Shown: in pieces, positions 46,160 to 52,574 of the stretch
Layout: each line of letters begins with the position of its first letter
How positions within the stretch are numbered: position 1 is the first letter of the stretch
Origin: Odontesthes bonariensis
Taxonomy: Eukaryota > Chordata > Actinopteri > Atheriniformes > Atherinopsidae
Assembly (NCBI RefSeq): GCF_027942865.1
Contig: NC_134520.1
Span: 35,846,688-35,910,687, forward strand
Length of the DNA stretch: 64,000 nt
Direction of reading: 5' to 3'
The notes under the pieces: model-generated
What the model was told of the DNA's origin: nothing
Seen by the model: the letters and a program-made list of their open reading frames with translations, nothing else
Databases searched by the model: none
Position numbers and translations under genes: made by a program

Positions 46160-49100
46160 CAAATCAGATTTATTTTTATAGCACATTTCATGTACAAACA
46201 ATTCAAAGTGCTTTACATAAAATAAAAGCATTGTAGCAGGGAGTGGAAGAAGCATTAAAATACATAAAAGAATATAAAGAGAAACAAATAAAATCATTTA
46301 AATGAATTTAAATTATATATACTGTATATATATATATATATATCCAACCACCAATACGAAGTGATGAAATGATAAGCTATGAAATTGTTATTCTATATGT
46401 TCTATAAAACTTAAAAAAATAAAAGAGGAAAAAACAACAGAAACTCACTCTGCTAAGAGGAGGGCAATTAACTATGAATTATAAACCAAAAATCACTCCC
46501 TAAGGAGGAAAAATGACTAAATGCACTCAAAAATCCATACAAAATCTATGAAACATTATCTATAACAAAAAAATTCACATCTAAAATGGATATGAAAACT
46601 TAAGACTAGATCACGAAATTTACAAACAAAAAATCACTCACAAGGAGGCAAAGAATCGTGGCTTTGTATACGAACTAACAAGGCAAGGTTTACTGTGACT
46701 GTGGCAGGCTTGGGTGATCGACAAAACGAAACACTCAGGCACAAGACAAAGGGAGACGCAGACTGTTAGACACATGAGGGTAATGGGAAACAGGTGGACA
46801 CAATCAGGAATCAGGGAAGACGTTCCAACGGGGGACACATGAGGAAGGGCAAGAGACCTGAAACAAAAGGAGAGTAAGGCTGTGTTCGAAACCGCACACT
46901 TCTCCTACTACTCCCACTACTCATACTAACTTTTTGAGTTAGTAAGCCAGTTTGAGTAAGTAGAAGTTCCCGGATGCATACTAGATTCTCCGAAATGTTG
47001 GGTATGCATCATGAGGTTACTACTCATACTCAAACTACCCAAGATGCAAAGTAACGTGACGTCGCCGATCACCATTTCCTGTCAAAACGGCAGTTTCAAG
47101 CTAGCTACAACGGAAAATAACCGGAAGTGCGTTAGCTCACTGCGGCTAGCTTTAGTAGCGCCGAATTCGTGGGAACTAAATTGTAAACAGCCGGTATTTT
47201 GTCAGGTTTTCAACACGTTGGGGATCTAAACGACTACTTTCTCACCTGAAAATGTTTCAAATGTTGCTAAAGTTTACAGAGTTTAGAGCTTAAGGGAAAT
47301 CAGCTTCAGGCCGGCTGATTTCGGCTCAGGCAGGAGCGAAATGCATTGTGGGTAAACGCTCTGCATACTGTCTGATAGATCAGTATGTAGTATGTAGTAT
47401 GCGGTTTCGAACACAGCCATTGTCTTCAAAATGATACAGGAAATGACAAAACATGGAGACAAGACAAAAACCCAACTTGACCTCACCGTGTGACCGTAAC
47501 CACGTGGAAGTTGGAAGTTTTCTGTGGTGTCAGGGCGCCGTGGCGCCGGAATGAACAATAATGGCTTTGTGTTGATGTGTGTTGAGTATAATCGCAGCTT
47601 AAGATCCCACAATGTTTTGGAACTACTCTGTAAAACACACAGCGCAGCTCTGTTCTATGAACTCTTTCATATATATTTTTATATTTAATGGTCGTATGTT
47701 AATCATTCTTTACCAGAGACGGGGACTCAAGTCACTGTGACTTGGACTCAAGTCGACTTGAGTTGCTGTTTTGATGACTTGTGACTTGACTTGACAAAAA
47801 ACAAAAGACTTGAGACTCGACTCGGACTTGGAAGTTAAAGACTCGGCACTTTGACTTGAGACTCGATAACTTGAATGACTCGAGTGTTAAGCATCTAGCA
47901 TAACTTCGAACTTTGTTCGTCATTTGAAGATCCATTCTGACCAGTGAGTGCTCGTCAAATTAGCTAATATTAGCCTGTTAGCCTAGTCGGTAGTTAGCTA
48001 ACGTTAGCTTGATATGATACGGGGTGGGCAGGTTGGACACATTGGCCAATGATGTTTACTGACAGTTACTTATATCTTTGTGTTTTCACTTTATTAAGAT
48101 CAGATTCTGAAGGTAAAATTGCAATAATAAGTTGACTTGACTTGCCGAAGAAAAAATGACTTGAGACTTGAAAGCTAAGACTTGAGACTTACTTGAGACT
48201 TGCACATGTGTGACTTGGTCCCATCTCTGTTCATTACTCCTTTATAGTGACACTAATACGAGCATCTGTCAGCCAAAAACTTGCTTCTGAGAGGATGAGC
48301 ATTAGATTGGATTTTCTTTGTAAGAACATTTTTATCCAACTTGATCCTCTTTGTTGTCCTCTCAGGTATTTCCCATTTGGGATCATCTTCTTGGTGGCAG
48401 GGAAAATCCTCGACATGCAGGACCCAAGCACACTAGGGAAGAAGCTGGGCTGGTACGGTATCACCGTGCTTGCTGGCCTCTTCGTCCATGGACTCATCCT
48501 CCTCCCTCTCTTCTACTTAATCCTCACCAAGAAGAATCCCTTCGTCTTCATCCGAGGGCTGCTGCAGGCCATGGTGATCGCTCTGGCCACTTCCTCCAGG
48601 TCAGTTCTGCTCTAATTGGCGCTCCATAAGTATCATCGGATTTTTGTTCCATTAACTTGGCCATCATCTCTTCTCAGCTCTGCCACGCTTCCCATCACCA
48701 TGAAATGCTTGTTGGAAAACTGCCACGTTGACCGGCAGATTGCTCGCTTTGTCCTCCCTGTTGGAGCCACCATTAACATGGACGGCACGGCGCTTTACGA
48801 GGCTGTGGCGGCCATCTTCATCGCTCAGGTTAACGACTACGAGCTGGACTTTGGCCAGTTAGTCACCATCAGGTAAACCAACACAGACTTTGGTGTTAAC
48901 CCCTTAACGCCTATTGTCGCATATATGCCAGCGGAGATAGCACTTGTTTCTAGTGGGACCGCAAAGTGACGGACTTATTTCCTGTTGCAGATTTATATAA
49001 ATAAATATGTAAAAAAAAAAAAGGGTGAATAAAAAAACATTGTTTTTTCACTGTTATATTACTGTGTTGTTGTTATCTTATTATTGACTATTATGCCTGG

Positions 49101-52005
49101 TGTTGAAAATAAGCAACATACCAAATTACATACCAAACATACAAAATTGACTCCAAATTGACATGGATGCCTGTTGTCGCAAATTTGCAACATACCAAAA
49201 TTTCTAATTATTTTTTGTGTGAAAGTGAAATTAATATTCTCAGCATTATTTACCATCTACTTAAAGGCTAAAACACACACAAAACATTTTTTTATATACA
49301 GCTATATAAATTCAGGCGTTAAGGGGTTTACAGTAGCAACACGGGTGTTTTTGTGTGGAAGCAGATCCGGCAGTATGCCGACGACAGTGTCATTTATATG
49401 TGAAACAACAGTCAACTTCCAAACTTATGCTGAACTCAAAAGGGCATAAAGTCAGACTTTCCTTTAAGCAGTTTGGGTACCATATGTGGTCAGTGCTTGG
49501 TAGGACACCATCGGTCATTTAAACACTTTCTGTAGAACTTCAAAGTCTTTTTTGATTTAAGTTTGGGAGATTTTGACCATTCTTCCAGCAAAAGGATTGT
49601 AAATCTAGAAGATCCTTTGGCTGTCTTGCATGCATTGCTTCTCTTGAGGTCCGTCCATGTGTTTTTGATGACTTCAGTTTGGAAGGGAACGTTGGAGGCC
49701 TTGGAAAACCTTAAGCTTGCACCTCTTGAGTGGATTTTCAGCTGTGTTAAGATGTTTGAGTTGTCTTACGGGTTACTTAAAGGTCACATTAGTACAGGTG
49801 TAGCTACGTTCCAGATCTGATCAGTCATCCTCAAGGCCTTTAGCGATCTAACAGAGGTTTTATTTTATTTGATCAGTTTTATAAGCAGACAGTTGCTCTT
49901 CTAGACTACATCTTCTATTCTTCTCATGTTAATTTCTGTTTCTGGAGTAAATTCCATACAGAGGAAAACAGCTCCCTCTTATGGTTTCTGTTGCTTAGTG
50001 GAGCCCACGGCTGCTGATTATTGGCTATAGATGTAAGGAGTCTCAACATGTATAAAGCTTTTGAATTTCTTTGGTGATGATGTGTGTGTGAACAAGCCTG
50101 AGCCCGAATAAGCTGACTGAGATCTGGGACCTTTGAAAAGTTTATCCTCGTTTTCACATTTTGTGATAGATGGTGTGGTTATCTTTGTTCCTGCTTCTAA
50201 ACTAAAGTAAAACTAAACTAAATCAGAAAAAAGGAGCTTTATGCCCCTTGAAAGCTGTTAAATTTCTGCTTTTTCACAGAAACAGGAAGTTTACCGCTGT
50301 AACCGCCATATTAGCTTTCTGTTTTCATTGCAGGTTGTATATTTATTGAGTGTAAAGTTACTATAAAGAGTAAATAAGCATTTTGTGATGTGAAGTTTAG
50401 GGTTTATAATATGATGTATTATATAAACCTGACTGTGTTATGGAAAGAATTTCTGCCATTAGAAATAGTTTGTTTTGTGGTCATGTGGTCGGGTTGTAGC
50501 GTTGCCTTGACAACCGGACCGTTTCGGGTCAGATTGTGTGTATTTAATCCAGGTCGAATGTCAGACAACAAGCCCACCATCAGCTCAGATCATCTGCTTC
50601 TCTGATTGGTGGAATTTTACGTGTTTTCCAGCATTACAGCAACGGCTGCCAGCATCGGTGCAGCCGGCATCCCTCAGGCCGGGCTGGTCACCATGGTGAT
50701 CGTGCTCACCTCTGTGGGCCTGCCAGCAGATGACATCACGCTCATTGTGGCCATTGACTGGATTCTGTAAGTCAAAGCAATGATATGATGGAAATGTCTT
50801 CCTGTTGATGGCTGCCGGGGTCTGACGGCGTCCGCTCTGCGTCCGTAGGGACCGGTTTAGGACCGTGATCAACGTGCTCGGCGACGCTCTGGCGGCAGGA
50901 ATAATTGCACACCTGTGTCGGAAAGACTTCCCCCTGAGCAGAGCAGGAAAGGTAAAGCACAGCAGCCGAGCTCCCAGCTTTTAAAGACGCGGCAGAAACA
51001 TTCAAAGCTGTTTGTTATCCTGACGTGCTTATTATTGAAGAGAAGATAAAACCTCAGTTTGAATTCTAGAAGTAAAACATACGGTCAGATGTAGTTTTTC
51101 ATGTTTTGAGTCACTTTCAATTCAGTTCAGTTTTATTTATTAAGCGCAAAAGGCAAGGCATCTCAAGGCACTTCAATAATACGTATAAGTCCAATTCAAG
51201 CCAGTTAGAGTCCAATTCATTCATCCAGAGTCAATTCAAAAACAGTTTCCCAGCTCAGGAAACCAACAGATGGCATAGAAGCTTCTCTCTGATCCAATCC
51301 CCCGTCCTGAGCGTGCACGAGGCGACTGTGGGGAGAAAAAACTCCCTTTGAACAGGAAGAAAGCTCCATCAGAACCAGAACCAGGAACAAACCTCCATCA
51401 GAACCAGAACCAGGAGGAAACCTCCATCAGAACCAGAACCAGGAACCATCTGCCTGGACCAGCTGGGGGCTGAGAGGACAGGAAAGAGGGGACAACAAAC
51501 ACCGTAACACCAGGCCAGGGACACCTGCTGAGAGAGAGAAACACAAGTTAATGACAACAATGATGTCACATGTACATGGAGAGGTGCATCATGGGAGTGT
51601 TTATATGGAAGTCCGGGTGAAATTTAGAGAAAATGAATAAAAATATATATCAAGAATTAACAGAGATGAACAAAAAACATGAAAAAGATCAGAAGTTGGA
51701 ACAGCTTTGTTCATGAGTTCAGAAAGTACCTCTTCTTAGACGTGTCAGACTTATGTCTGGGCATTAAGAACAGATTTAAAGTTTGGCTAGCATGGCTAGC
51801 TTAGCTTAGCTTTTCTGGGCTGATGTACTTCTGTGTTTCTCCGCAGCCGTCGTACGGGACGCAGAATCCTCACAACAACTCCCACGGTACCGACGTTCCG
51901 ATGACCGAGTTCCACACGCACAAAGACTGCATGTACGATGCGACGGGCGACTCGATGAGCCAGGGCCACGCACACACCGTCTACTACAACATCTGCCAGG
52001 TGTGA
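19910..52005 (+). CDS. EAAT5-like excitatory amino acid transporter (SLC1 family), 11 coding exons, 575 aa
   Basis: Exons: 19910-20164, 37128-37207, 38866-39081, 43689-43731, 43811-44018, 45135-45234, 48366-48599, 48678-48872, 50632-50766, 50849-50951, 51847-52005. All junctions are GT-AG and the frame is continuous. The product is a plasma-membrane Na+-coupled glutamate/aspartate carrier with an associated anion conductance. Signature blocks: [46 protein letters not shown], the serine-rich HP1 tip SSSSATLP (376-384), NMDGT (412-416), and DRFRT (490-494), whose R493 fits the arginine that selects acidic substrates. INVLGD (496-501) supplies the Na+-site Asp. The core resembles human EAAT5 (SLC1A7) more than EAAT1-4. 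Fish also have the related slc1a8 and slc1a9, so the exact paralogue is left open. The tail ends YYNICQV rather than an EAAT5-type PDZ ending. Introns are full of repeats. Confidence 0.93.
20504..21173 (+). mobile_element. BED-finger hAT element, copy 3 (complete, exact target duplication)
   Basis: The element spans 20512-21165 (654 bp). It starts TAGGTCTGGGCGAGTTAACT and ends in GTTGCCCAGCCCTA. The 8-mer GTAGAAAG flanks both ends exactly (20504-20511, 21166-21173), the hallmark of hAT insertion. It has no 32-bp minisatellite: the SINE-tail complement 'ttcagagagacagg' is joined directly to 'aaaagaaagtaatcggcgg' before the BED frame. Lies in transporter intron 1. Confidence 0.95.
20727..21032 (+). 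CDS. Lone BED zinc finger protein of hAT copy 3 (101 aa)
   Basis: Intact frame from [15 protein letters not shown] through CKHC and HLKAKH to a stop after MAAHLK. It differs from the other copies by a single residue (NYTKM for NYRKM). Confidence 0.6.
   Translation: MEKGTELLLGHFHVKVLPDGGVDRTKVICKHCQVELSSQRSSSSLKYHLKAKHTTDSSKSFKETDSGARLLHKNYTKMLMLKVCLHNKCYGTFIHMAAHLK
21174..21980. other. Intron 1 spacer with LINE 3' tail
   Basis: Mostly unique-looking. 21795-21900 reads 'cgcccattgactgctgggat' ... 'gcggtatagataatggatgg' with a short TGGA run, typical of RTE/Rex-type LINE 3' ends in fish. Confidence 0.55.
21988..26925. repeat. 48/44-bp satellite array, about 104 units, in transporter intron 1
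   Basis: The 48-bp unit is GTGAGTGAGAAACTAAGTGA, then ACCCCTGATCCAGCAGCTGG, then TAGCAGCA. A 44-bp form lacks one 'gtga'. Variants: ccgg for ctgg, cagtag for cagcag, gtgtgag. Marked variants are spaced 852 bp apart (stop variant cagtagctgg near 24088 and 24940; 'gtgatacc' near 24356 and 25208), showing a higher-order repeat of 15 long plus 3 short units. A 573-bp spacing separates two 'gcagtgtgag' marks (about 25994 and 26567). Open frames of [16 protein letters not shown] are a consequence of 48 being divisible by three, and each 44-bp unit breaks the frame. Confidence 0.97.
26926..27153. mobile_element. Harbinger-like fragment between two arrays
   Basis: 'gtgtaaacgatgaatcccac' and 'gtagatctgcatactccacg' match 16233-16310. 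Confidence 0.45.
27154..28096. repeat. 52-bp minisatellite, about 18 units
   Basis: Unit: GAGATCCAGAAAGAACAACT, then TTAGGGGCTCTGAGACTGAA, then GTTCTGCTTTCA. Very uniform. Marked variants (aaaaag, accact) recur as a two-unit block about 156 bp apart near 27310-27370 and again at 27520-27580. Confidence 0.95.
28097..29054. other. Intron 1 spacer with L2-like tail
   Basis: 28360-28445 reads 'cttgtgattttatgtagctg' ... 'gctctataaataagattgcc', the same tail type as 18360-18440. No gene is recognised in the rest; the frames at 28773-29177 lack domains. Confidence 0.45.
29055..29898 (-). mobile_element. DNA element encoding a Myb/SANT-like domain, split by a LINE
   Basis: The ends are inverted: 'gttcccactatgcagaacgg' and 'tacgggtcgggt' at 29060-29090 mirror 'cgacccgacccgtaccggac' and 'tgcatagtggaaac' at 29857-29893. 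The minus-strand frame 29134-29529 contains [18 protein letters not shown] then CGIKLKKL, which fits a Myb/SANT (MADF-like) helix-turn-helix as carried by the second gene of Harbinger elements. A LINE fragment (about 29483-29850) is inserted between this frame and the right end. No nuclease gene is present. Confidence 0.6.
29483..29850 (-). mobile_element. L2-like LINE 3' end (RT C terminus)
   Basis: Minus-strand translation gives [20 protein letters not shown] then [20 protein letters not shown], the C-terminal block found at the end of fish L2/Rex-type ORF2. The tail with 'aaagcactttgaatcacctt' follows. Confidence 0.75.
29920..30115 (+). mobile_element. SINE/LINE tail with 'gtaagtcgctttgga' motif
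   Basis: 'ttgtaagtcgctttggagaa' and 'aagcgtctgcagaatgac' at about 30053-30092 are a very common fish retroposon tail. The body upstream is degenerate. Confidence 0.55.
30116..32030. other. Intron 1 spacer, no gene recognised
   Basis: Mixed sequence. 31340-31770 has wording ('aaccagggtttgaatcccca') that may be part of a retroelement 5' region; the minus-strand frame 31323-31760 ([12 protein letters not shown]) has no clear domain. Nothing else could be supported. Confidence 0.3.
32034..32726. mobile_element. BED-hAT relic (TIR part) with SINE and LINE-tail inserts
   Basis: It begins TAGGGCTGGGCGAGTCAACT with the 'ttatcgcgcattaacgca' subterminal block, then a minus-strand tRNA-SINE (32165-32315), one or two inverted 32-bp units, an L2-like tail (32376-32562), more inverted units (32570-32620), and a 51-bp piece (32676-32726) that is the inverse of TENA intron sequence. 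The BED frame of this copy is absent. Confidence 0.65.
32727..33335 (+). mobile_element. BED-finger hAT element, copy 4 (right end lost)
   Basis: It starts TAGGGCTGGACGAGTTAACT at 32727, has two and a half inverted 32-bp units (32838-32920), then the BED frame, and breaks off at 'tctgcgtacaaatg' before the CGATTAATC terminus. Confidence 0.8.
32967..33272 (+). CDS. Lone BED zinc finger protein of hAT copy 4 (101 aa)
   Basis: Intact frame of the same family with CKHC and HLKAKH ligands and NYRKM near the end. Confidence 0.6.
   Translation: MEKGTELLLGHFHVKVLPDGGVDRTKVICKHCQVELSSQRSSSSLKYHLKAKHTTDSSKSFKETDSGARLLHKNYRKMLMLKVCLHNKCYGTFIHMAAHLK
33336..33733. other. Intron 1 spacer, no feature recognised
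   Basis: Unique-looking sequence between two oppositely oriented hAT copies. No gene or repeat wording recognised. Confidence 0.35.
33734..34440 (-). mobile_element. BED-finger hAT element, copy 5 (both tips decayed)
   Basis: Inverted relative to copy 4. It contains 'aatctaattaatcacatgat' at the left, the BED frame, 4.4 units of the 32-bp repeat (34206-34347) and 'taataactcgttattatcga' at the right. The GGGCTGGGC tips are gone. Confidence 0.75.
33848..34168 (-). CDS. Lone BED zinc finger protein of hAT copy 5 (101-106 aa)
   Basis: Same family frame, with five extra in-frame residues upstream (MDPPN) created by a change of the usual 'gatccgccg' to 'gatccaaag'. It ends HMAVNLK. Confidence 0.55.
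   Translation of the reverse strand: MDPPNMEKGTELLLGHFHVKVLPDGGVDRTKVICKHCQVELSSQRSSSSLKYHLKAKHTTDSSKSFKETDSGARLLHKNYRKMLMLKVCLHNKCYGTFIHMAVNLK
34441..34925. other. Intron 1 spacer, no gene recognised
   Basis: The 65-codon minus-strand frame at 34726-34923 has no domain. Adjacent to the Harbinger relic. Confidence 0.3.
34930..36117 (-). mobile_element. PIF/Harbinger transposase relic
   Basis: The minus-strand frame 35500-35802 encodes [19 protein letters not shown] and [20 protein letters not shown], the N-terminal part of fish Harbinger transposases. Further along, 35346-35387 encodes [14 protein letters not shown], with the first catalytic Asp (ID-C-T-H). The right end is GTACATGAGGCCCC (36104-36117), the Harbinger-type terminus. 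The two coding parts are in different frames and the C-terminal part is not recognisable, so it is dead. Confidence 0.78.
36136..37100 (-). mobile_element. BED-finger hAT element, copy 6, ending 27 bp before transporter exon 2
   Basis: It starts TAGGTCTGGGCAACGATTAA and ends TTTGCCCAGCCCTA at 37100. Flanking 8-mers ATGAAAAC and ATAAAAAG agree at 6 of 8 positions. Order: BED frame (36266-36571, minus), 4.5 minisatellite units (36624-36768), tRNA-SINE (36783-37070) interrupted at about 36834-36965 by another retroposon tail ('tggccaataaagccgattct'). Confidence 0.85.
36266..36571 (-). CDS. Lone BED zinc finger protein of hAT copy 6 (101 aa)
   Basis: Intact family frame with CKLC (as in copy 1) and HLKAKH. 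Confidence 0.6.
   Translation of the reverse strand: MEKGTELLLGHFHVKVLPDGGVDRTKVICKLCQVELSSQRSSSSLKYHLKAKHTTDSSKSFKETDSGARLLHKNYRKMLMLKVCLHNKCYGTFIHMAAHLK
37128..37207 (+). CDS. Transporter exon 2 (residues 86-112)
   Basis: Encodes [20 protein letters not shown] then LPLITS, membrane helix 2. Acceptor tctctccgcag, donor TCCAG|gtagga, split serine codon. Confidence 0.93.
37528..37606 (+). pseudogene. Decoy partial copy of transporter exon 3 with its acceptor
   Basis: 'tctcgttttgcagTTTAATG' and about 60 more bases repeat the start of exon 3 (true copy 38853-38930) almost exactly. After TGCTGT the copy loses several bases ('cggatgggc' region) and reads VSSL then TAG. Spliced from exon 2 it would give [19 protein letters not shown] and stop, so it could only act as a dead or poison exon. 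Confidence 0.85.
37735..38035. mobile_element. LINE 3' tail
   Basis: 'gtgacaagtgaatttccccg' and 'ttgtgggataaataaagtac' (37972-38013) is a common fish LINE tail preceded by an A/T-rich stretch. Confidence 0.5.
38262..38647. mobile_element. Mariner-like MITE, near-perfect hairpin with TA flanks
   Basis: The element spans 38264-38645 (382 bp). It starts TGGAAGTTTTTCTGTGCCAT and ends in the complement of the same, with arms of about 120 bp around a short AT-rich centre and TA at each side. It interrupts a retroposon tail ('tttattgtcattatacatgg' ... 'caccaaaaacagtgcaaaga'). Confidence 0.88.
38866..39081 (+). CDS. Transporter exon 3 (residues 112-184)
   Basis: Encodes [20 protein letters not shown], a membrane helix ([20 protein letters not shown]) and [10 protein letters not shown]. 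Acceptor ttttgcag, donor ATCAG|gtgaga. Confidence 0.93.
39229..39644. mobile_element. 'CAGAGATGGGGACTC' hAT element, truncated copy
   Basis: It starts CAGAGATGGGGACTCAAGTC, colinear with the inverse of 40883-41576, and stops at about 39644 where the Tc1 relic begins. No BED frame remains. Confidence 0.75.
39645..40335 (-). mobile_element. Tc1-like transposon relic
   Basis: The minus strand encodes the N-terminal helix-turn-helix ([20 protein letters not shown], then [16 protein letters not shown]), followed by [20 protein letters not shown] with DQTKVVFFG (first catalytic region, D conserved). A 73-bp segment inside the DNA-binding part is duplicated (39836-39901 and 39909-39975). The rest of the catalytic core is missing. 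Upstream of the frame, 40193-40220 resembles the satellite monomer at 21988-26925. Confidence 0.8.
40875..41584 (-). mobile_element. 'CAGAGATGGGGACTC' hAT element with BED frame and exact target duplication
   Basis: The element spans 40883-41576 (694 bp). Left end TAGAGATGGGACCAAGTC, right end the complement of CAGAGATGGGGACTCGAGTC. TTCTGTAC is exactly repeated at 40875-40882 and 41577-41584. It encodes a BED frame on the minus strand at 41090-41281 and no transposase core. Confidence 0.93.
41090..41281 (-). CDS. Short BED-type zinc finger frame (63 aa)
   Basis: Contains [20 protein letters not shown] then [13 protein letters not shown]: Cys-x2-Cys and His-x4-His ligands of a BED finger. The frame stops right after the finger. 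It is a different family from the MEKGTELLL frames, with its own termini. Confidence 0.55.
   Translation of the reverse strand: MERINSYQICINMSAGPRVVGFHHHHFDGKRRTAQCKTCGINISDSQTTTSNFVRHLKIHSDQ
41785..42105. other. Intron 3 spacer, no gene recognised
   Basis: No domain in the frames at 41876-42234. Some wording suggests an old repeat. Confidence 0.3.
42110..42315 (-). mobile_element. tRNA-derived SINE
   Basis: Inverse of the 12966-13135 type: 'ggactcaaaccgg' (B-box complement) near 42227 and 'ccactacgccac' (A-box complement) near 42292, tail 'gacaggaagcagggggcaga'. Confidence 0.8.
42316..43077. other. Intron 3 spacer, no feature recognised
   Basis: No open frame with a domain and no clear repeat ends in this part of the intron. 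Confidence 0.35.
43079..43540. mobile_element. DNA element with (GATTCGATAC) tandem core
   Basis: The ends TTAGGGCCGGAGCA and the complement of TTAGGGCTGAGCAG are inverted. The core 43125-43360 is an irregular array of 'cgattcgatacgat', 'cgatatgatttgatt'. The 83-codon frame there (repeated RIVSNRI) is a by-product of the repeat. Confidence 0.6.
43689..43731 (+). CDS. Transporter exon 4 (residues 184-198)
   Basis: Small 43-bp exon encoding [14 protein letters not shown]. Acceptor ttccacag, donor CAGCAG|gtaaga. Confidence 0.92.
43811..44018 (+). CDS. Transporter exon 5 (residues 199-268)
   Basis: Encodes the extracellular loop ([14 protein letters not shown], acidic [10 protein letters not shown]) and the conserved [14 protein letters not shown] helix start. 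Donor ATGG|gtgaga. Confidence 0.93.
44292..44990. mobile_element. TTAA-flanked long-TIR element with purine/pyrimidine core, copy A
   Basis: TTAA at both sides (44292-44295, 44987-44990). The element 44296-44986 starts AGGGACAGTTCGCCTCTTCT and ends in its complement, with arms of about 115 bp ('aacatcttcttaccccctgc' and inverse). The core has a TTTCC-rich block (about 44410-44520) followed by its AAGGA-rich inverse (44527-44640). It lies in transporter intron 5. TTAA duplication suggests piggyBac-like mobilisation. Confidence 0.88.
45135..45234 (+). CDS. Transporter exon 6 (residues 268-301)
   Basis: Encodes [20 protein letters not shown] then [14 protein letters not shown]. Acceptor ccgctgcag, donor GTTTG|gtgagc. 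Confidence 0.93.
45235..46105. other. Intron 6 spacer, no feature recognised
   Basis: Frames at 45187-45687 show no domain. Probably unique intron sequence. Confidence 0.35.
46110..46345. repeat. TA microsatellites around an L2-like tail
   Basis: (TA)n at 46121-46154 and 46324-46342 bracket 'tttttatagcacatttcatg' ... 'caattcaaagtgctttacat', the L2-like tail in inverse. Confidence 0.75.
46346..46877. other. Intron 6 spacer, partly duplicated downstream
   Basis: 46820-46877 ('ccaacgggggacacatgagg' ... 'aggagagtaa') recurs at 54482-54536. Confidence 0.6.
46878..47418. mobile_element. MITE with GGCTGTGTTCGAAACCGC termini
   Basis: Ends GGCTGTGTTCGAAACCGCAC at the left and the complement of GGCTGTGTTCGAAACCGCAT at the right, 541 bp. 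Internal 'gatgcatactagattctcc'. A rearranged partial copy is at 54448-54940. No reading frame with a domain. Confidence 0.85.
47706..48237. mobile_element. 'CAGAGATGGGGACTC' hAT element, internally deleted copy
   Basis: The element spans 47714-48229 (516 bp). Left CAGAGACGGGGACTCAAGTC, right the complement of CAGAGATGGGACCAAGTC. Flanking 8-mers TTCTTTAC and TTCATTAC differ at one base. The BED frame is lost. Confidence 0.85.
48366..48599 (+). CDS. Transporter exon 7 (residues 301-379)
   Basis: Encodes [20 protein letters not shown], a long membrane segment and the start of the HP1 serine tip (ALATSSS). Acceptor tcctctcag, donor TCCAG|gtcagt. Confidence 0.94.
48678..48872 (+). CDS. Transporter exon 8 (residues 379-444)
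   Basis: Encodes [36 protein letters not shown] and [20 protein letters not shown] is the Na+/substrate motif of helix 7. Donor ATCAG|gtaaac. Confidence 0.95.
48896..49331. mobile_element. TTAA-associated MITE with CCCCTTAACGCC termini
   Basis: Starts CCCCTTAACGCCTATTGTCG and ends GGCGTTAAGGGG, flanked by TTAA at the left and TTTA at the right. Internal 'gcctgttgtcgcaaatttgc'. About 430 bp, in intron 8. Confidence 0.65.
49332..50631. other. Intron 8 spacer, no feature recognised
   Basis: The 85-codon plus frame at 49563-49820 and others show no domain. Probably unique intron. Confidence 0.35.
50632..50766 (+). CDS. Transporter exon 9 (residues 444-489)
   Basis: Encodes [20 protein letters not shown] (HP2) and [14 protein letters not shown]. 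Donor ATTCT|gtaagt. Confidence 0.95.
50849..50951 (+). CDS. Transporter exon 10 (residues 490-523)
   Basis: Encodes [20 protein letters not shown] then [14 protein letters not shown]: helix 8 with substrate-selecting R493. Acceptor gtccgtag. Confidence 0.94.
51110..51560. mobile_element. Retroelement tail with repeated 'catcagaaccagaaccagga'
   Basis: 'cagttttatttattaagcgc' ... 'aaaactccctttgaacagga' and three copies of a 30-bp 'cctccatcagaaccagaacc' unit are a familiar fish LINE/SINE untranslated segment. Lies in intron 10. Confidence 0.6.
51847..52005 (+). CDS. Transporter exon 11 (residues 524-575, C-terminal tail)
   Basis: Encodes a hydrophilic His/Asp-rich cytosolic tail ([16 protein letters not shown] ... 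[12 protein letters not shown]) and stop. Acceptor ttctccgcag. Confidence 0.88.
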   Translation, partial: PSYGTQNPHNNSHGTDVPMTEFHTHKDCMYDATGDSMSQGHAHTVYYNICQV

Positions 52006-52574
52006 CGGAGAGGGGCGGAGCCTCGGGACACCCCAGACCCAGCATAGGATCACATTGTGCCACCTGAACGGGAGACTCCGTCTGGTTTCTCCGGTCAGGA
52101 CTCAGAATGGAACGGGTTCACGGTATCTCACCTGCTGGTCTGAACAGGAGATCCCTTCCAGGGGATTAAGGTGTGAAGGGATTCAGACTCCAGACCCCAA
52201 ACATGTGGGCCTTTTATGTTGGAACTGTTGGTCAGAGGGTTTCAGGCCCAAACGGCCGGATCTTCCACGGGAACAAACGTCTTCGTGCTCGTCTCTGTCG
52301 GACGAACACAAACCTCGGAGAGAACTGGGATTTGATTGGCCAGCACCGGGTGCTCACCCTGCCTGAAGGGATAAAGGTAATGAATGGATCCAAGTGCTCT
52401 TCATCCGTCCTCTTCCTCTGCATGCCGGCATGCGCTCTGACTGGCTTCATTTGAAGTCCTGGTGCATTATTTTCTCCTTTTGTTTTTTTTTAACATGAAC
52501 TATGTGAATCACTGTTGGCTGAAGCTCATGTGAGCTGATCCCAGTTTGCATTTCAGCTGATCTCACACGTCTCT
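52006..52574 (+). other. Transporter 3' UTR region
   Basis: Unique GC-balanced sequence after the stop. The open frames at 52055-52454 show no domain. No canonical AATAAA is seen before the TTAA element at 52579. Confidence 0.4.
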
